Below, piece by piece: positions 1-5,974 of a DNA stretch of 9,289 bases. The notes below the pieces were generated by a model. The model saw only the letters and a list, made by a program, of their open reading frames with translations, made no database searches and had not been told where the DNA came from. Origin of the DNA: Candidatus Omnitrophota bacterium (lineage in GTDB: Bacteria > Omnitrophota > Gorgyraeia > Gygaellales > Profunditerraquicolaceae). Each line of letters opens with the position of its first letter. The first letter of the stretch is position 1. Location: NCBI GenBank assembly GCA_028706895.1, contig JAQTVG010000021.1:1-9289 (forward strand), read 5' to 3'. The position numbers and the translations under genes are program-made.

Positions 1-447
1 AAGCCTATTTGCTTAAAAGATATTTTGGAAAAAAATATTAAAACAAAAGATTACTTATTAAAAAGAGACGATATAAAAATTACCAATAATGTGCATAAAT
101 ATAAAGATATGTTTAACAATTATCCGCTTAAACCATTAAGGGTAGGAACAATCAACAAAGGCGGGCAGGGAGAGAGAATTTATAGCGAATACGGACACGC
201 TATAACGTTGTCAGCTTATGGGGGCGGTGCGGCAGGTAAAACGGGAGCTTATCTAATAAACGGCAAGATTAGACAATTAACGCCGAGAGAATGCTTAAGA
301 TGTTTGGGTTTTCCCGAATGGTTTAAGTTTACTAAAGAAATCACAAAACACCAAGCATATAAACAATGCGGAAATAGCGTTGTAATGCCTGTAGTAAAGA
401 CAGTTTTTGAGGAAGTATTAAAAAAATTAAAGGAGATAAATGACTAA
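1..447 (+). CDS. C5-cytosine DNA methyltransferase, M.HhaI-like, C-terminal part (5' end outside window)
   Basis: The frame is open from base 1, so the start and the catalytic Pro-Cys half lie upstream; about 148 codons remain. By homology it transfers a methyl group from S-adenosylmethionine to C5 of cytosine. The target-recognition region (bases 157-228) contains GGQGERIYS followed by AITLSAYGGG, which matches my recollection of M.HhaI almost residue for residue, including the Gln (166-168) equivalent to M.HhaI Q237 that enters the helix when cytosine flips. Motif IX is seen as RQLTPREC and motif X as QAYKQCGNSVV. M.HhaI methylates the inner cytosine of GCGC, so the same specificity is inferred here. 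The gene overlaps the endonuclease gene by 8 bases, and the protein probably protects the host from that enzyme. TTG at 25 is not the real start. Family assignment is very secure; GCGC specificity is strong but inferred. Confidence 0.95.
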   Translation, partial: KPICLKDILEKNIKTKDYLLKRDDIKITNNVHKYKDMFNNYPLKPLRVGTINKGGQGERIYSEYGHAITLSAYGGGAAGKTGAYLINGKIRQLTPRECLRCLGFPEWFKFTKEITKHQAYKQCGNSVVMPVVKTVFEEVLKKLKEIND

Positions 448-1195
448 AAAAGAGGATTTAAAGAAACTCGGTTCTGATACTGCGAAAGGAGGCTTCAGAA
501 ATGAGGATGACGTAGTCCGTAAGTTCAATAACTGGCAAAATGATGCGGATGCTCAAAAATGGCTTGTAATTATGGGCTATCCCCTGAAAGAGATTGAAGA
601 AGTTAAGGCTGTAAAGTTGCGTGGATACAAAACAGATGTCCAGGTTAAGATAACCATTATTATGAAAAAAGCTATAGCAGCAGAAAATTTATCTATAAAA
701 TTGGTTACTACCCCAAGCGGGTTTAATCAAGTCGATAAACGGCGGGTTGATAAATACGTGAGTATGTGGAGCATACCTCCAAACATCGCACGCCATCTTA
801 AATTGTTTACTGGTGAAATAAGACCTTCCATTTGCAGCCCAAGAGATTCAAGGCGAGTGTTTCTTGACGAAATGGATGCCGCTATTCAGGAAGAAATCGT
901 TGATTTTTTTAGAAGAAATAAGCTCTTAATCGTTTCAGATATACTGAAAGGGGACGGATTGTTTTCAGTTGGCTGGATGCTTGTCATCATTAAATGCAAA
1001 GGAAAAAGTAAATGGGTATTAAAGACAATTAACCGTGCTATGAATTTCTTTGGCGGCGGAGATGTGGGGATAACTAAGAGAGGCAGCCTGCACATTGGAA
1101 GAATCCTAATGCAAAGAAAAGGCGGAGATGCAGGTAGAGATACCGCTAAAATGTTACAATTCAAGATAAATCCCGCCGAATTATTTGGCTGTTAA
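440..1195 (+). CDS. Type II restriction endonuclease, HinP1I-like (predicted G^CGC)
   Basis: The 251-aa product is close in length to R.HinP1I (247 aa) and collinear with it as I recall that sequence: GSDTAKGGFRNE near residue 11, WLVIMG (41-46), the active-site strand at 63-87, GFNQVDK (94-100), FTGEIRP, SDILKGDG, and a C-terminal block with QRKGGDAGR and MLQFKINPAELF. HinP1I cuts GCGC leaving 2-base 5' overhangs; its active site is the unusual SD-x18-QxK (D62, Q81, K83). Here the equivalent is T65-D66-x18-S85-I-K87, so Asp and Lys are kept but Gln is Ser. The gene starts within the last codons of the methyltransferase gene, with AGGAG at 431-435 ahead of ATG 440, and is followed after one base by vsr. 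The preceding HhaI-like methyltransferase independently supports GCGC. Activity is uncertain because of S85. Confidence 0.92.
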   Translation: MTKKEDLKKLGSDTAKGGFRNEDDVVRKFNNWQNDADAQKWLVIMGYPLKEIEEVKAVKLRGYKTDVQVKITIIMKKAIAAENLSIKLVTTPSGFNQVDKRRVDKYVSMWSIPPNIARHLKLFTGEIRPSICSPRDSRRVFLDEMDAAIQEEIVDFFRRNKLLIVSDILKGDGLFSVGWMLVIIKCKGKSKWVLKTINRAMNFFGGGDVGITKRGSLHIGRILMQRKGGDAGRDTAKMLQFKINPAELFGC

Positions 1196-1196
1196 A

Positions 1197-1607
1197 ATGG
1201 ATACGGTAACTAAAAACAAAAGAAGCCGAATAATGCAAGCGATTAAATCGAAGAATACCTCTTTAGAGCGAACGTTTATAGCCACTTTAAAAAAAAGAAT
1301 AAGCGGCTTTAAGACAAACGATGCAAGTTTATGCGGCAAGCCTGATATAGTATTTAAGAAACATAAAATGGTAGTGTTTTTAGATTCCTGTTTTTGGCAC
1401 GGATGCCGTGTCCATTGCAGAATGCCGCAGTCAAGTAGAAATTATTGGTGCAAAAAGATAGAAAGAAATAGGAAGCGAGACAAGGAAGTTAATAGATGGT
1501 ATAGAAAAAACAAATGGCATATTTTAAGATTCTGGGAGCATAGGCTGAAGAATAACATCGATGCTTGCATAGAAAAGGTGAATGTGAAACTTAAAGAGGT
1601 TTTATAG
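1197..1607 (+). CDS. vsr: Very short patch repair endonuclease (Vsr)
   Basis: Vsr nicks DNA 5' of the T in T:G mismatches that arise when 5-methylcytosine deaminates, starting short-patch repair, and commonly travels with C5 methyltransferases as here. ATG 1197 gives 136 aa (E. coli Vsr is 156) beginning MDTVTKNKRSRIM, the normal family start. Visible features are the N-terminal RSRIMQAIKSKNTSLE helix, GKPDIVF with D50 (equivalent to the metal-binding D51 of E. coli Vsr), FLDSCFWHGC (62-70) with H68 equivalent to H69, H73-C74 as likely zinc ligands, and NYWCKKIERNRKRD (82-95). D63 sits where E. coli has H64, and H115 replaces zinc ligand C117; related Vsr proteins vary at these places. The TTG at 1185 would overlap the endonuclease gene and add non-conserved residues, so it was not used. 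The gene lies one base after the endonuclease stop. Confidence 0.95.
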   Translation: MDTVTKNKRSRIMQAIKSKNTSLERTFIATLKKRISGFKTNDASLCGKPDIVFKKHKMVVFLDSCFWHGCRVHCRMPQSSRNYWCKKIERNRKRDKEVNRWYRKNKWHILRFWEHRLKNNIDACIEKVNVKLKEVL

Positions 1608-1648
1608 CGACATTGGGCAGAAATTGACACAAGCAAAGGAAACAACCA

Positions 1649-1918
1649 ATGAATATAATACATCGTGAACGATATGGCTATTTTTGGGCGTCGGATGGAG
1701 AGTTTAAAAGAATAACGCAGTTAATCAAAGCCTCTGGAATATTTAGAAACAACAAGGCGATTAGAACGCAAGCGGATTTCTTGAGAATCGTCGTTATTGT
1801 TATGGGCGAGATTTTGAAGAAGGAAAAATTAGATATTCCAAAAGACCTATCGGAAGAGGAAACGATAGAATATCTTGTTAAGCATTTTAGCGGACAGCCT
1901 AAAAAGAAACGTATATGA
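1649..1918 (+). CDS. Small hypothetical protein, 89 aa
   Basis: I do not recognise a family. AAAGGA at 1635-1640 lies eight bases before ATG 1649. The product is soluble, with an aromatic N-terminus (ERYGYFWASDGEF), a basic and hydrophobic middle helix (TQADFLRIVVIVMGEILKK), an acidic DLSEEETIEYLVKHF segment and a basic tail (PKKKRI). The middle part slightly resembles the second half of ribbon-helix-helix regulators or phage accessory proteins, but not enough to assign a role. Its stop overlaps the start of the lipoprotein gene by ATGA (1915-1918), so the two are probably translated together. It follows vsr by 41 bases with no recognisable terminator between. Confidence 0.7.
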   Translation: MNIIHRERYGYFWASDGEFKRITQLIKASGIFRNNKAIRTQADFLRIVVIVMGEILKKEKLDIPKDLSEEETIEYLVKHFSGQPKKKRI

Positions 1919-2205
1919 AATATCTTGTTCTAACCGTGCTCATATTATCTGTAGTAGGATGCTCACGCAGAGAGTATGACCCAGAATACCTCAAAAGAGC
2001 CGAGAAACTGCCCGAATACGGCGTGGTCTATGTAGGTATGCCTAAAGAGGACTTGGCGAAGGCTGGCTATACCGAATACCTCCAAAAGGACTATCACAAG
2101 GACGGTGAAGAGGAATGGGTTACCTTCAGCAATTGGACGACCAAAAAGCAGGGAGATACGATTACTTTTTATATAACGGATGGTAGGGTTAAAGGGTGGA
2201 AATAA
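1915..2205 (+). CDS. Small lipoprotein, possibly BamE/SmpA-like
   Basis: The 96-aa precursor has a short hydrophobic signal peptide (MKYLVLTVLILSVVGC) ending in a lipobox V-V-G-C with the lipidated Cys at 16, so it should be a membrane-anchored lipoprotein facing the periplasm. The mature part has YVGMPKEDLAKAGYTEY (39-55) followed by EEEWVTFSNW and DTITFYITDGRVKGW. A GM.KEDL helix followed by W...F strands and an F.Y..DGRV strand is the general pattern of the BamE/SmpA/OmlA fold, though it is short. The C-terminal half resembles small proteins I associate with Omnitrophota genomes. It is ATGA-coupled to the upstream 89-aa gene. A link to defence is not evident; it may be host or island cargo. 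Lipoprotein call is firm, fold is tentative. Confidence 0.8.
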   Translation: MKYLVLTVLILSVVGCSRREYDPEYLKRAEKLPEYGVVYVGMPKEDLAKAGYTEYLQKDYHKDGEEEWVTFSNWTTKKQGDTITFYITDGRVKGWK

Positions 2206-2223
2206 AAGGGATAAATTAAGCCT

Positions 2224-2760
2224 ATGACCAATAATTCTTCCCCAAAAGCAGGATTGGGAAACCTCAACGTCTTGATAGGACAGGCTTTCATAGAAAAAGA
2301 ACAGGACGCTTATTGGGAAAACCTGATAAAATTATTCACGAAAGATAAACATAAGAATTTTATCAGAGCACGTAGTATAATTTTGGACTTCCACTTAGCC
2401 TTTGACTTTTTTTTATCTCGTGCAATACTACAACTTTGTGTCTCCGGTGCCTATTTAATCAAGTTGTCCGTTTTAGAAGAAAAAGAACTTAGCAGATTAT
2501 CAGAATCTCTATCAAAGATTGAGTTCGGTAAAAGAATGCAGGTGGTTTTTAATTTGGGGATATTTAGTCCAGATTCTCAAACAATAATAAGTAAGGTAAA
2601 TGAATTGCGAAATGGTTTTGCTCACATTAAAAAGGTCAATGATGCAACGTTCAATTACAAAGGAAAATCAATATTTGAATTAGAAGGAATAAGCGAAATT
2701 ATAAAAGATTATGACAAGGTGCACAACGAGTTTTTTAATTTTATGGGGATTAAGCCATAG
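2224..2760 (+). CDS. HEPN-like helical protein with RNGFAH motif
   Basis: The 178-aa protein appears largely alpha-helical. LRNGFAH (128-134) fits the HEPN signature R-x4-6-H (R129, H134), preceded by the helix IISKVNE and by an earlier helix pair (IILDFHLAFDFFLSRAI, 52-68; GKRMQVVFNLGIF, 102-114). This layout is typical of HEPN proteins in defence loci, many of which are metal-independent RNases acting as toxins or abortive-infection effectors; others are non-catalytic, so RNase activity is an inference. No transmembrane segment or second catalytic domain is seen. No antitoxin of the MNT nucleotidyltransferase type lies next to it. The ribosome site is weak (AAAGGG 2205-2210, 13 bases from ATG 2224). 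It stands 18 bases after the lipoprotein gene. Confidence 0.75.
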   Translation: MTNNSSPKAGLGNLNVLIGQAFIEKEQDAYWENLIKLFTKDKHKNFIRARSIILDFHLAFDFFLSRAILQLCVSGAYLIKLSVLEEKELSRLSESLSKIEFGKRMQVVFNLGIFSPDSQTIISKVNELRNGFAHIKKVNDATFNYKGKSIFELEGISEIIKDYDKVHNEFFNFMGIKP

Positions 2761-2770
2761 ATTAAAACGG

Positions 2771-2778
2771 AAGGAGGT
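2771..2778 (+). promoter_or_regulatory. Strong Shine-Dalgarno site AAGGAGGT
   Basis: AAGGAGGT is fully complementary to the canonical 16S rRNA 3' end and sits six bases before ATG 2785. It fixes the start of the membrane protein gene and is the strongest ribosome site in the window, in contrast to the weak sites of the genes on either side. Confidence 0.85.
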
Positions 2779-2784
2779 CTGAGG

Positions 2785-3435
2785 ATGCAGAAACCCCCAT
2801 CCCAAGGGAGAGGTCAAGAGCGAAGGAAAGGTTTATTTATCTGGCTTAGAAAAAATGCCGCAGTGCTCGCCCTTATTATTGCCACCTCTACTTTCATTCT
2901 GCATAATTACGAGATTAGTAATTTGCAGAAACTTAACAAACAGCATCTTGACCCAAAGGTATCTTTTATGGCTTTTAGGAAAGACGACGGAACAATCACA
3001 ATGTTGGTTCGAAACATAGGCATTCTTCCAGCAACAGAAGTTTACGTAAAGAGAAACATTTATTATTGTTCGAAAGATGGAAAGGAAATAGAATTTGCGA
3101 CACTTGAAAGTCCTGGCTGGCATATTAAAGAGTTACCACCAGCAGACATCCAAATGACGGATGTTAAAAAAGAATTCATAATAGGTAAAGCGATTGGGGA
3201 AGAACAGGAAGCAGTATTTGAATTTTGCGTAGAATATTATAGACAGAGCGATTTAAGGAAATATTCCTTCAGAGAGATGTATTTCTTTAAGGATTCAAAC
3301 TTACTACCATCTGAGGACGGAAGAATTAGAGACGACCCATACTATAAGAATTTTTTCAAATTAATCAGTAATTATGAGCCAGGTAAATACCCTACTTTTG
3401 AAGACTTGGGAAAATATAAGGTTGACTCTAAATAA
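2785..3435 (+). CDS. Single-pass membrane protein with extracytoplasmic domain
   Basis: The 216-aa product starts with a basic, polar stretch (RRKGLFIWLRK, 13-23), followed by one hydrophobic segment (AAVLALIIATSTFIL, 25-39). By the positive-inside rule the N-terminus is cytoplasmic and residues from about 45 onward lie outside. The outer part has FMAFRKDDGTITMLVRNIG then LPATEVYV (81-88), a beta-sandwich-like pattern seen in many uncharacterised membrane proteins, and ends in a polar segment with DDPYYKNFFKLI. No catalytic motif is recognised. The stop shares a base with the next start (TAATG at 3433-3437), so this protein and the nuclease-like protein downstream are probably made together; a sensor or anchor role for that partner is possible but unproved. 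Confidence 0.75.
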   Translation: MQKPPSQGRGQERRKGLFIWLRKNAAVLALIIATSTFILHNYEISNLQKLNKQHLDPKVSFMAFRKDDGTITMLVRNIGILPATEVYVKRNIYYCSKDGKEIEFATLESPGWHIKELPPADIQMTDVKKEFIIGKAIGEEQEAVFEFCVEYYRQSDLRKYSFREMYFFKDSNLLPSEDGRIRDDPYYKNFFKLISNYEPGKYPTFEDLGKYKVDSK

Positions 3436-4283
3436 TGAATTGGACAAGTATATCAATAGATGAGGTTCTCGAAAGTTATAAGACGTATCTTAACGTTAAA
3501 TATCCAGGTCATCTAGAAGCATTAGAGCAAAGAGAGAAAAGCAACCTTGATGGGGTTAGATTTGAAGCAGCGATATTTTCTGTCGCAAGAAGTTACAACT
3601 TGAATCCACAGATTGCTGAAATAATAGGCGAAGGTGGTGTCGACTTCCTGTGTTCATCCAATCAAGATAAGTTTTTGATTGAAGTGACGCACTGCAATAC
3701 TGAGAGTATTGAGGAAAAATCAGGGCTAAGTAACACGCCAACTAATGGAGAGGCGAAGTTCTTCTCAATGATTACCCCTAAACTTCAGGGGAAAGCAAAA
3801 GATAAGGCAGAGCAAATGGCAGATTATGCTATGCCACGTCTTCTATGTATAGGGGCGACTCATACTGCTGCCACTATATTATTGGGAAAACACGCAGCAA
3901 AATGGTTACTTACGTCCGAAACAAAGATTAGTATACCCGTTGGAATTCCGAATGCCCCCATATCTCAAACAACTGAATTGGAGAATTCTGTTTTCTTCAA
4001 GTTTGACCAGAAAGGTGAAATTGTTCCTTGTCGTCAAAGTATTTCTGCCATTTTGCTTGTCGTGCTGGACAATAACTCTTGCTTATTTGTGGGCTTGTTA
4101 CATCCACAGCCCGCTTATCCTTTTGATATCGATTATTTTCCCGATATTCCTTTCCTGAGAATGACTAATTGGGGGAATTTAGACGGTCGTATTACAACAG
4201 AATGGACTATTGCTGACCCATCAGAAAAGAGAGTGTATTTGGATAAGATAACCTTAACAGATGAAGAGTTAAGAAAAGTATAG
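3435..4283 (+). CDS. PD-(D/E)XK nuclease-like protein with EVT variant
   Basis: The 282-aa protein has, in order, a helix with RFEAAIFSVARSY (42-54; E44), GEGGVDFLCSSN (65-76; D70), the strand FLIEVTHCNTE (80-90; E83, T85), and a helix KLQGKAKDKAEQM (116-128) leading to the strand RLLCIGA. This order (helix Glu, Asp, E-x-K strand, then a Lys/Gln helix before a core strand) is the core of PD-(D/E)XK nucleases, but the catalytic Lys is Thr. Some families with this E-V-T pattern place a Lys elsewhere, and K119 or K122 could serve, so it may be an active nuclease or a non-catalytic DNA-binding relative. The C-terminal third (from about 200) is unrecognised. It overlaps the upstream membrane-protein gene by one base and has no strong ribosome site, pointing to translational coupling. 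Confidence 0.7.
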   Translation: MNWTSISIDEVLESYKTYLNVKYPGHLEALEQREKSNLDGVRFEAAIFSVARSYNLNPQIAEIIGEGGVDFLCSSNQDKFLIEVTHCNTESIEEKSGLSNTPTNGEAKFFSMITPKLQGKAKDKAEQMADYAMPRLLCIGATHTAATILLGKHAAKWLLTSETKISIPVGIPNAPISQTTELENSVFFKFDQKGEIVPCRQSISAILLVVLDNNSCLFVGLLHPQPAYPFDIDYFPDIPFLRMTNWGNLDGRITTEWTIADPSEKRVYLDKITLTDEELRKV

Positions 4284-4295
4284 ACGTAGAAATAT

Positions 4296-4301
4296 AAGGA
4301 G
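4296..4301 (+). promoter_or_regulatory. Shine-Dalgarno site AAGGAG deciding the Ymh start
   Basis: AAGGAG lies eight bases before ATG 4310. The GTG at 4301 overlaps this site and so cannot be the start used with it. This places the start of the TIGR02391-type gene at 4310. Confidence 0.75.
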
Positions 4302-4309
4302 TGCGTAAA

Positions 4310-5002
4310 ATGGATTATGAAAAATTAAAAGGTCTTTATGGAAGACTAATGGGTTTGTCAGAATCTCTACCGGCTGTAAAAAGCAACCCCTTTGACGCCC
4401 TGATTGCCGATGACTACAACTTAATTGTAGATGAAATATCTGCGATTATAGGGAGTAAACTCGATAGTTATAAGATTCCCAGAGACCGATATTATCGTTC
4501 TGACCATATGACTAACACATATGTATATGGCGCATCTGCGACAAGGATAAGGCAATTAATTTCTTATTTGAAATATACCTATAACTTAGATGAGAAGATA
4601 TTGGAATTAGGAAGTTTAATAAATGCTATTGAAAATCAAGAATTAAAAGACAGATGCCTTGACTTATTAACTGCAAGAGGTAAATTCGACAGAGTTATTA
4701 ATCAAGCGACGTTAGTTTTAGAAGATACAATCAGGCAAAAATCAGGCATTACAGGTAAAGAGGGAGTGAAACTTGTTAATGAGGCGATTAAAGACGAGGC
4801 GTCAAATAGCATATTAGTAATAGAGGGTGAACCAGAAGAGCAAGAAGGTCTGGCACATATTTGCAGGGGCATAATGCTAAGTTTTAGGAATTTGACCCAT
4901 CATAAATTAATTGATAAATTCTCAAGAGAAGATGCGTTAAAAATTTGTAGTTTCATAGATGTATTACTCAAAATTGTAGATACCGCAACTGTTAAAAAAT
5001 GA
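4310..5002 (+). CDS. TIGR02391 (Hypoth_Ymh) family protein, HEPN-like C-terminus
   Basis: The 230-aa product has a variable helical N-terminal half and a C-terminal domain matching the Ymh/TIGR02391 family: LVLEDTIRQKSG (136-147), a conserved glycine stretch, EGLAHICRGIML (179-190), then SFRNLTHHKL (191-200) and a terminal hydrophobic helix. RNLTHH (R193, H198) is an R-x4-H motif, and the family is considered HEPN-like and recurs in defence islands and beside restriction systems. RNA cleavage is an inference from the superfamily. It is the second HEPN-type gene in the window, unlike the 178-aa protein in sequence. It stands 26 bases after the nuclease-like gene and ends in the A6 run AAAAAATGA, beyond which a different frame carries protein-like sequence. 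Confidence 0.82.
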   Translation: MDYEKLKGLYGRLMGLSESLPAVKSNPFDALIADDYNLIVDEISAIIGSKLDSYKIPRDRYYRSDHMTNTYVYGASATRIRQLISYLKYTYNLDEKILELGSLINAIENQELKDRCLDLLTARGKFDRVINQATLVLEDTIRQKSGITGKEGVKLVNEAIKDEASNSILVIEGEPEEQEGLAHICRGIMLSFRNLTHHKLIDKFSREDALKICSFIDVLLKIVDTATVKK

Positions 5003-5198
5003 ACAAGTAATTCAGAAAATTAAGCCAAAAGCCAAGCCATTAAAAGCAACTCTTGAATACGAGCCTACGCCTGATGGAGAGGAAAGGCTAAGCGAAATAT
5101 TTGAACTGTTACTATCCGAACAGAGCAGGTGCCAGGATGCCGTGGACGGTAAGGGCGCTGGAGGAGAAAGAGATGAAGAAAGAAGATTTAAAGGTTAA
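4980..5198 (+). pseudogene. Startless ORF remnant or frame-shifted extension
   Basis: This frame is open from just after a TAG at 4977 to TAA at 5196-5198 and reads NEQVIQKIKPKAKPLKA then TLEYEPTPDGEERLSEIFE and LLLSEQ. The composition looks like a real protein, and an EYEPTPDGEERL-type stretch recalls the N-terminal part of short ORFs found near recombinase genes, though I cannot name a family. No ATG, GTG or TTG lies in frame upstream of that stretch; only CTG 4989 or ATT 5010 or 5019 are available. It overlaps the end of the Ymh gene and the start of the next gene. It may be a start-lost gene, a decayed remnant, or the continuation of the Ymh protein across a one-base change in the A6 tract at 4994-4999. 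The Gly/Glu/Arg-rich end (after 5124) may be noncoding. Confidence 0.35.
5160..5166 (+). promoter_or_regulatory. Shine-Dalgarno site GGAGGAG
   Basis: GGAGGAG ends six bases before ATG 5173 and decides that start over the TTG at 5101, whose first 24 codons show no family-like composition. Confidence 0.8.
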
Positions 5199-5427
5199 AT
5201 TTGAAGCATTAGAAAAACAATATCGTAATTACAAAGCCAACAACACAGAAATGTTTAATCTCCAGTATGATACTAATAAATTATTTATGGAAATTATTAA
5301 TGATTTCAATGAGAAGACGGGGTTATACAATAAACTACTGCTTATTTGTAATGTCATCATCGGTATTTTAACTGTGGTTATGACTATCGCAACCATTTTA
5401 AATATAATAATATTATATCGCAAATAA
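5173..5427 (+). CDS. Small coiled-coil and membrane-segment protein, 84 aa
   Basis: The charged, heptad-like N-terminal half (LKVKFEALEKQYRNYKANN, 6-24, continuing to about 50) suggests a coiled coil, and residues 55-82 form a long hydrophobic segment (LLLICNVIIGILTVVMTI onwards) ended by RK. It should be a small inner-membrane protein with a cytoplasmic helical domain. No family is recognised. Small coiled-coil plus membrane-segment proteins are found as effectors or anchors in several defence systems, as phage holin-like proteins, and as toxins; none of these is proved here. It precedes the 173-aa gene by 14 bases and is probably in the same transcript as the helicase block. Confidence 0.65.
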   Translation: MKKEDLKVKFEALEKQYRNYKANNTEMFNLQYDTNKLFMEIINDFNEKTGLYNKLLLICNVIIGILTVVMTIATILNIIILYRK

Positions 5428-5441
5428 ACGGTAATTAAGAA

Positions 5442-5963
5442 ATGGCTAAAATATTTAAGTTATTTCCAGAAAATAGATATAAAGAAATTGTTAGAGAAGT
5501 AGGGATTTATCAATACTGTATTTATGATAAAGATGAGTCAGTGCCAGGAGGGATTTTTAATAAGGAGCTGAATATTCAGAACTATAACTGCGTTGTTGCG
5601 GGCACTGGTAGCACGCTCTCTATGTATTCTGTCCAAATAGACCCAGTTCAAAAAATCATTATCCCCAAAGGCGAGCAAGTTATCGTTGTTAGGTTATTGC
5701 GTTTGGATGATAAGCACGGGAGTCCTCACTACAACGCAGATGACCAGATAATCTTCCCAACAATTGATGGCAATATTGTGCGTTTAGCCAGAAAAGACGC
5801 CCCTGACCATTATATTGAAATTGCGAAGCATACGAATATATCGAATATCGTCGATGCTTATAAGTTGCCAGAATTTAAATTTGGCTCGGTTGATAAATAT
5901 AGCGAAAAGGGAGCAAAATTACAGGTTGAGCTAATGCCTCGTAAGGACAAGAATAAGGATTAG
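5442..5963 (+). CDS. Hypothetical protein, 173 aa, upstream partner of helicase
   Basis: I do not recognise a family. The product is soluble and looks beta-rich: YQYCIYDKDESVPGG (23-37), NYNCVVAGTGSTLSMYSVQI (48-67), KIIIPKGEQVIVVRLLRLDD (71-90), then QIIFPTIDGNIVRLARKDA and a charged, Lys-rich end (MPRKDKNKD). No metal-binding, nucleotide-binding or nuclease motif is evident. It lacks a clear ribosome site. The stop lies 11 bases before the helicase start, and the bases around it (AAGGAT, AGGA) provide the helicase ribosome site, which argues that the two are made in a fixed ratio and may act together. A role as a helicase accessory or specificity subunit is inference from position only. Confidence 0.7.
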   Translation: MAKIFKLFPENRYKEIVREVGIYQYCIYDKDESVPGGIFNKELNIQNYNCVVAGTGSTLSMYSVQIDPVQKIIIPKGEQVIVVRLLRLDDKHGSPHYNADDQIIFPTIDGNIVRLARKDAPDHYIEIAKHTNISNIVDAYKLPEFKFGSVDKYSEKGAKLQVELMPRKDKNKD

Positions 5964-5974
5964 GATTTACTAAA

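Noticed and set aside
886..1164. 92-codon open frame on the minus strand
   Set aside because: It is antisense to the conserved C-terminal half of the restriction endonuclease and shows no family features.
1185..1196. TTG start for vsr
   Set aside because: It overlaps the endonuclease gene and adds residues absent from Vsr; ATG 1197 gives the normal family N-terminus.
1624..1659. Possible sigma-70 promoter: TTGACA at 1624-1629 and TATAAT at 1654-1659
   Set aside because: The spacing is 24 bases, far from the usual 16-18, and the TATAAT lies inside the start of the 89-aa gene.
5101..5172. TTG start adding 24 residues to the small membrane protein
   Set aside because: GGAGGAG at 5160-5166 points to ATG 5173, and the extra residues look non-coding.
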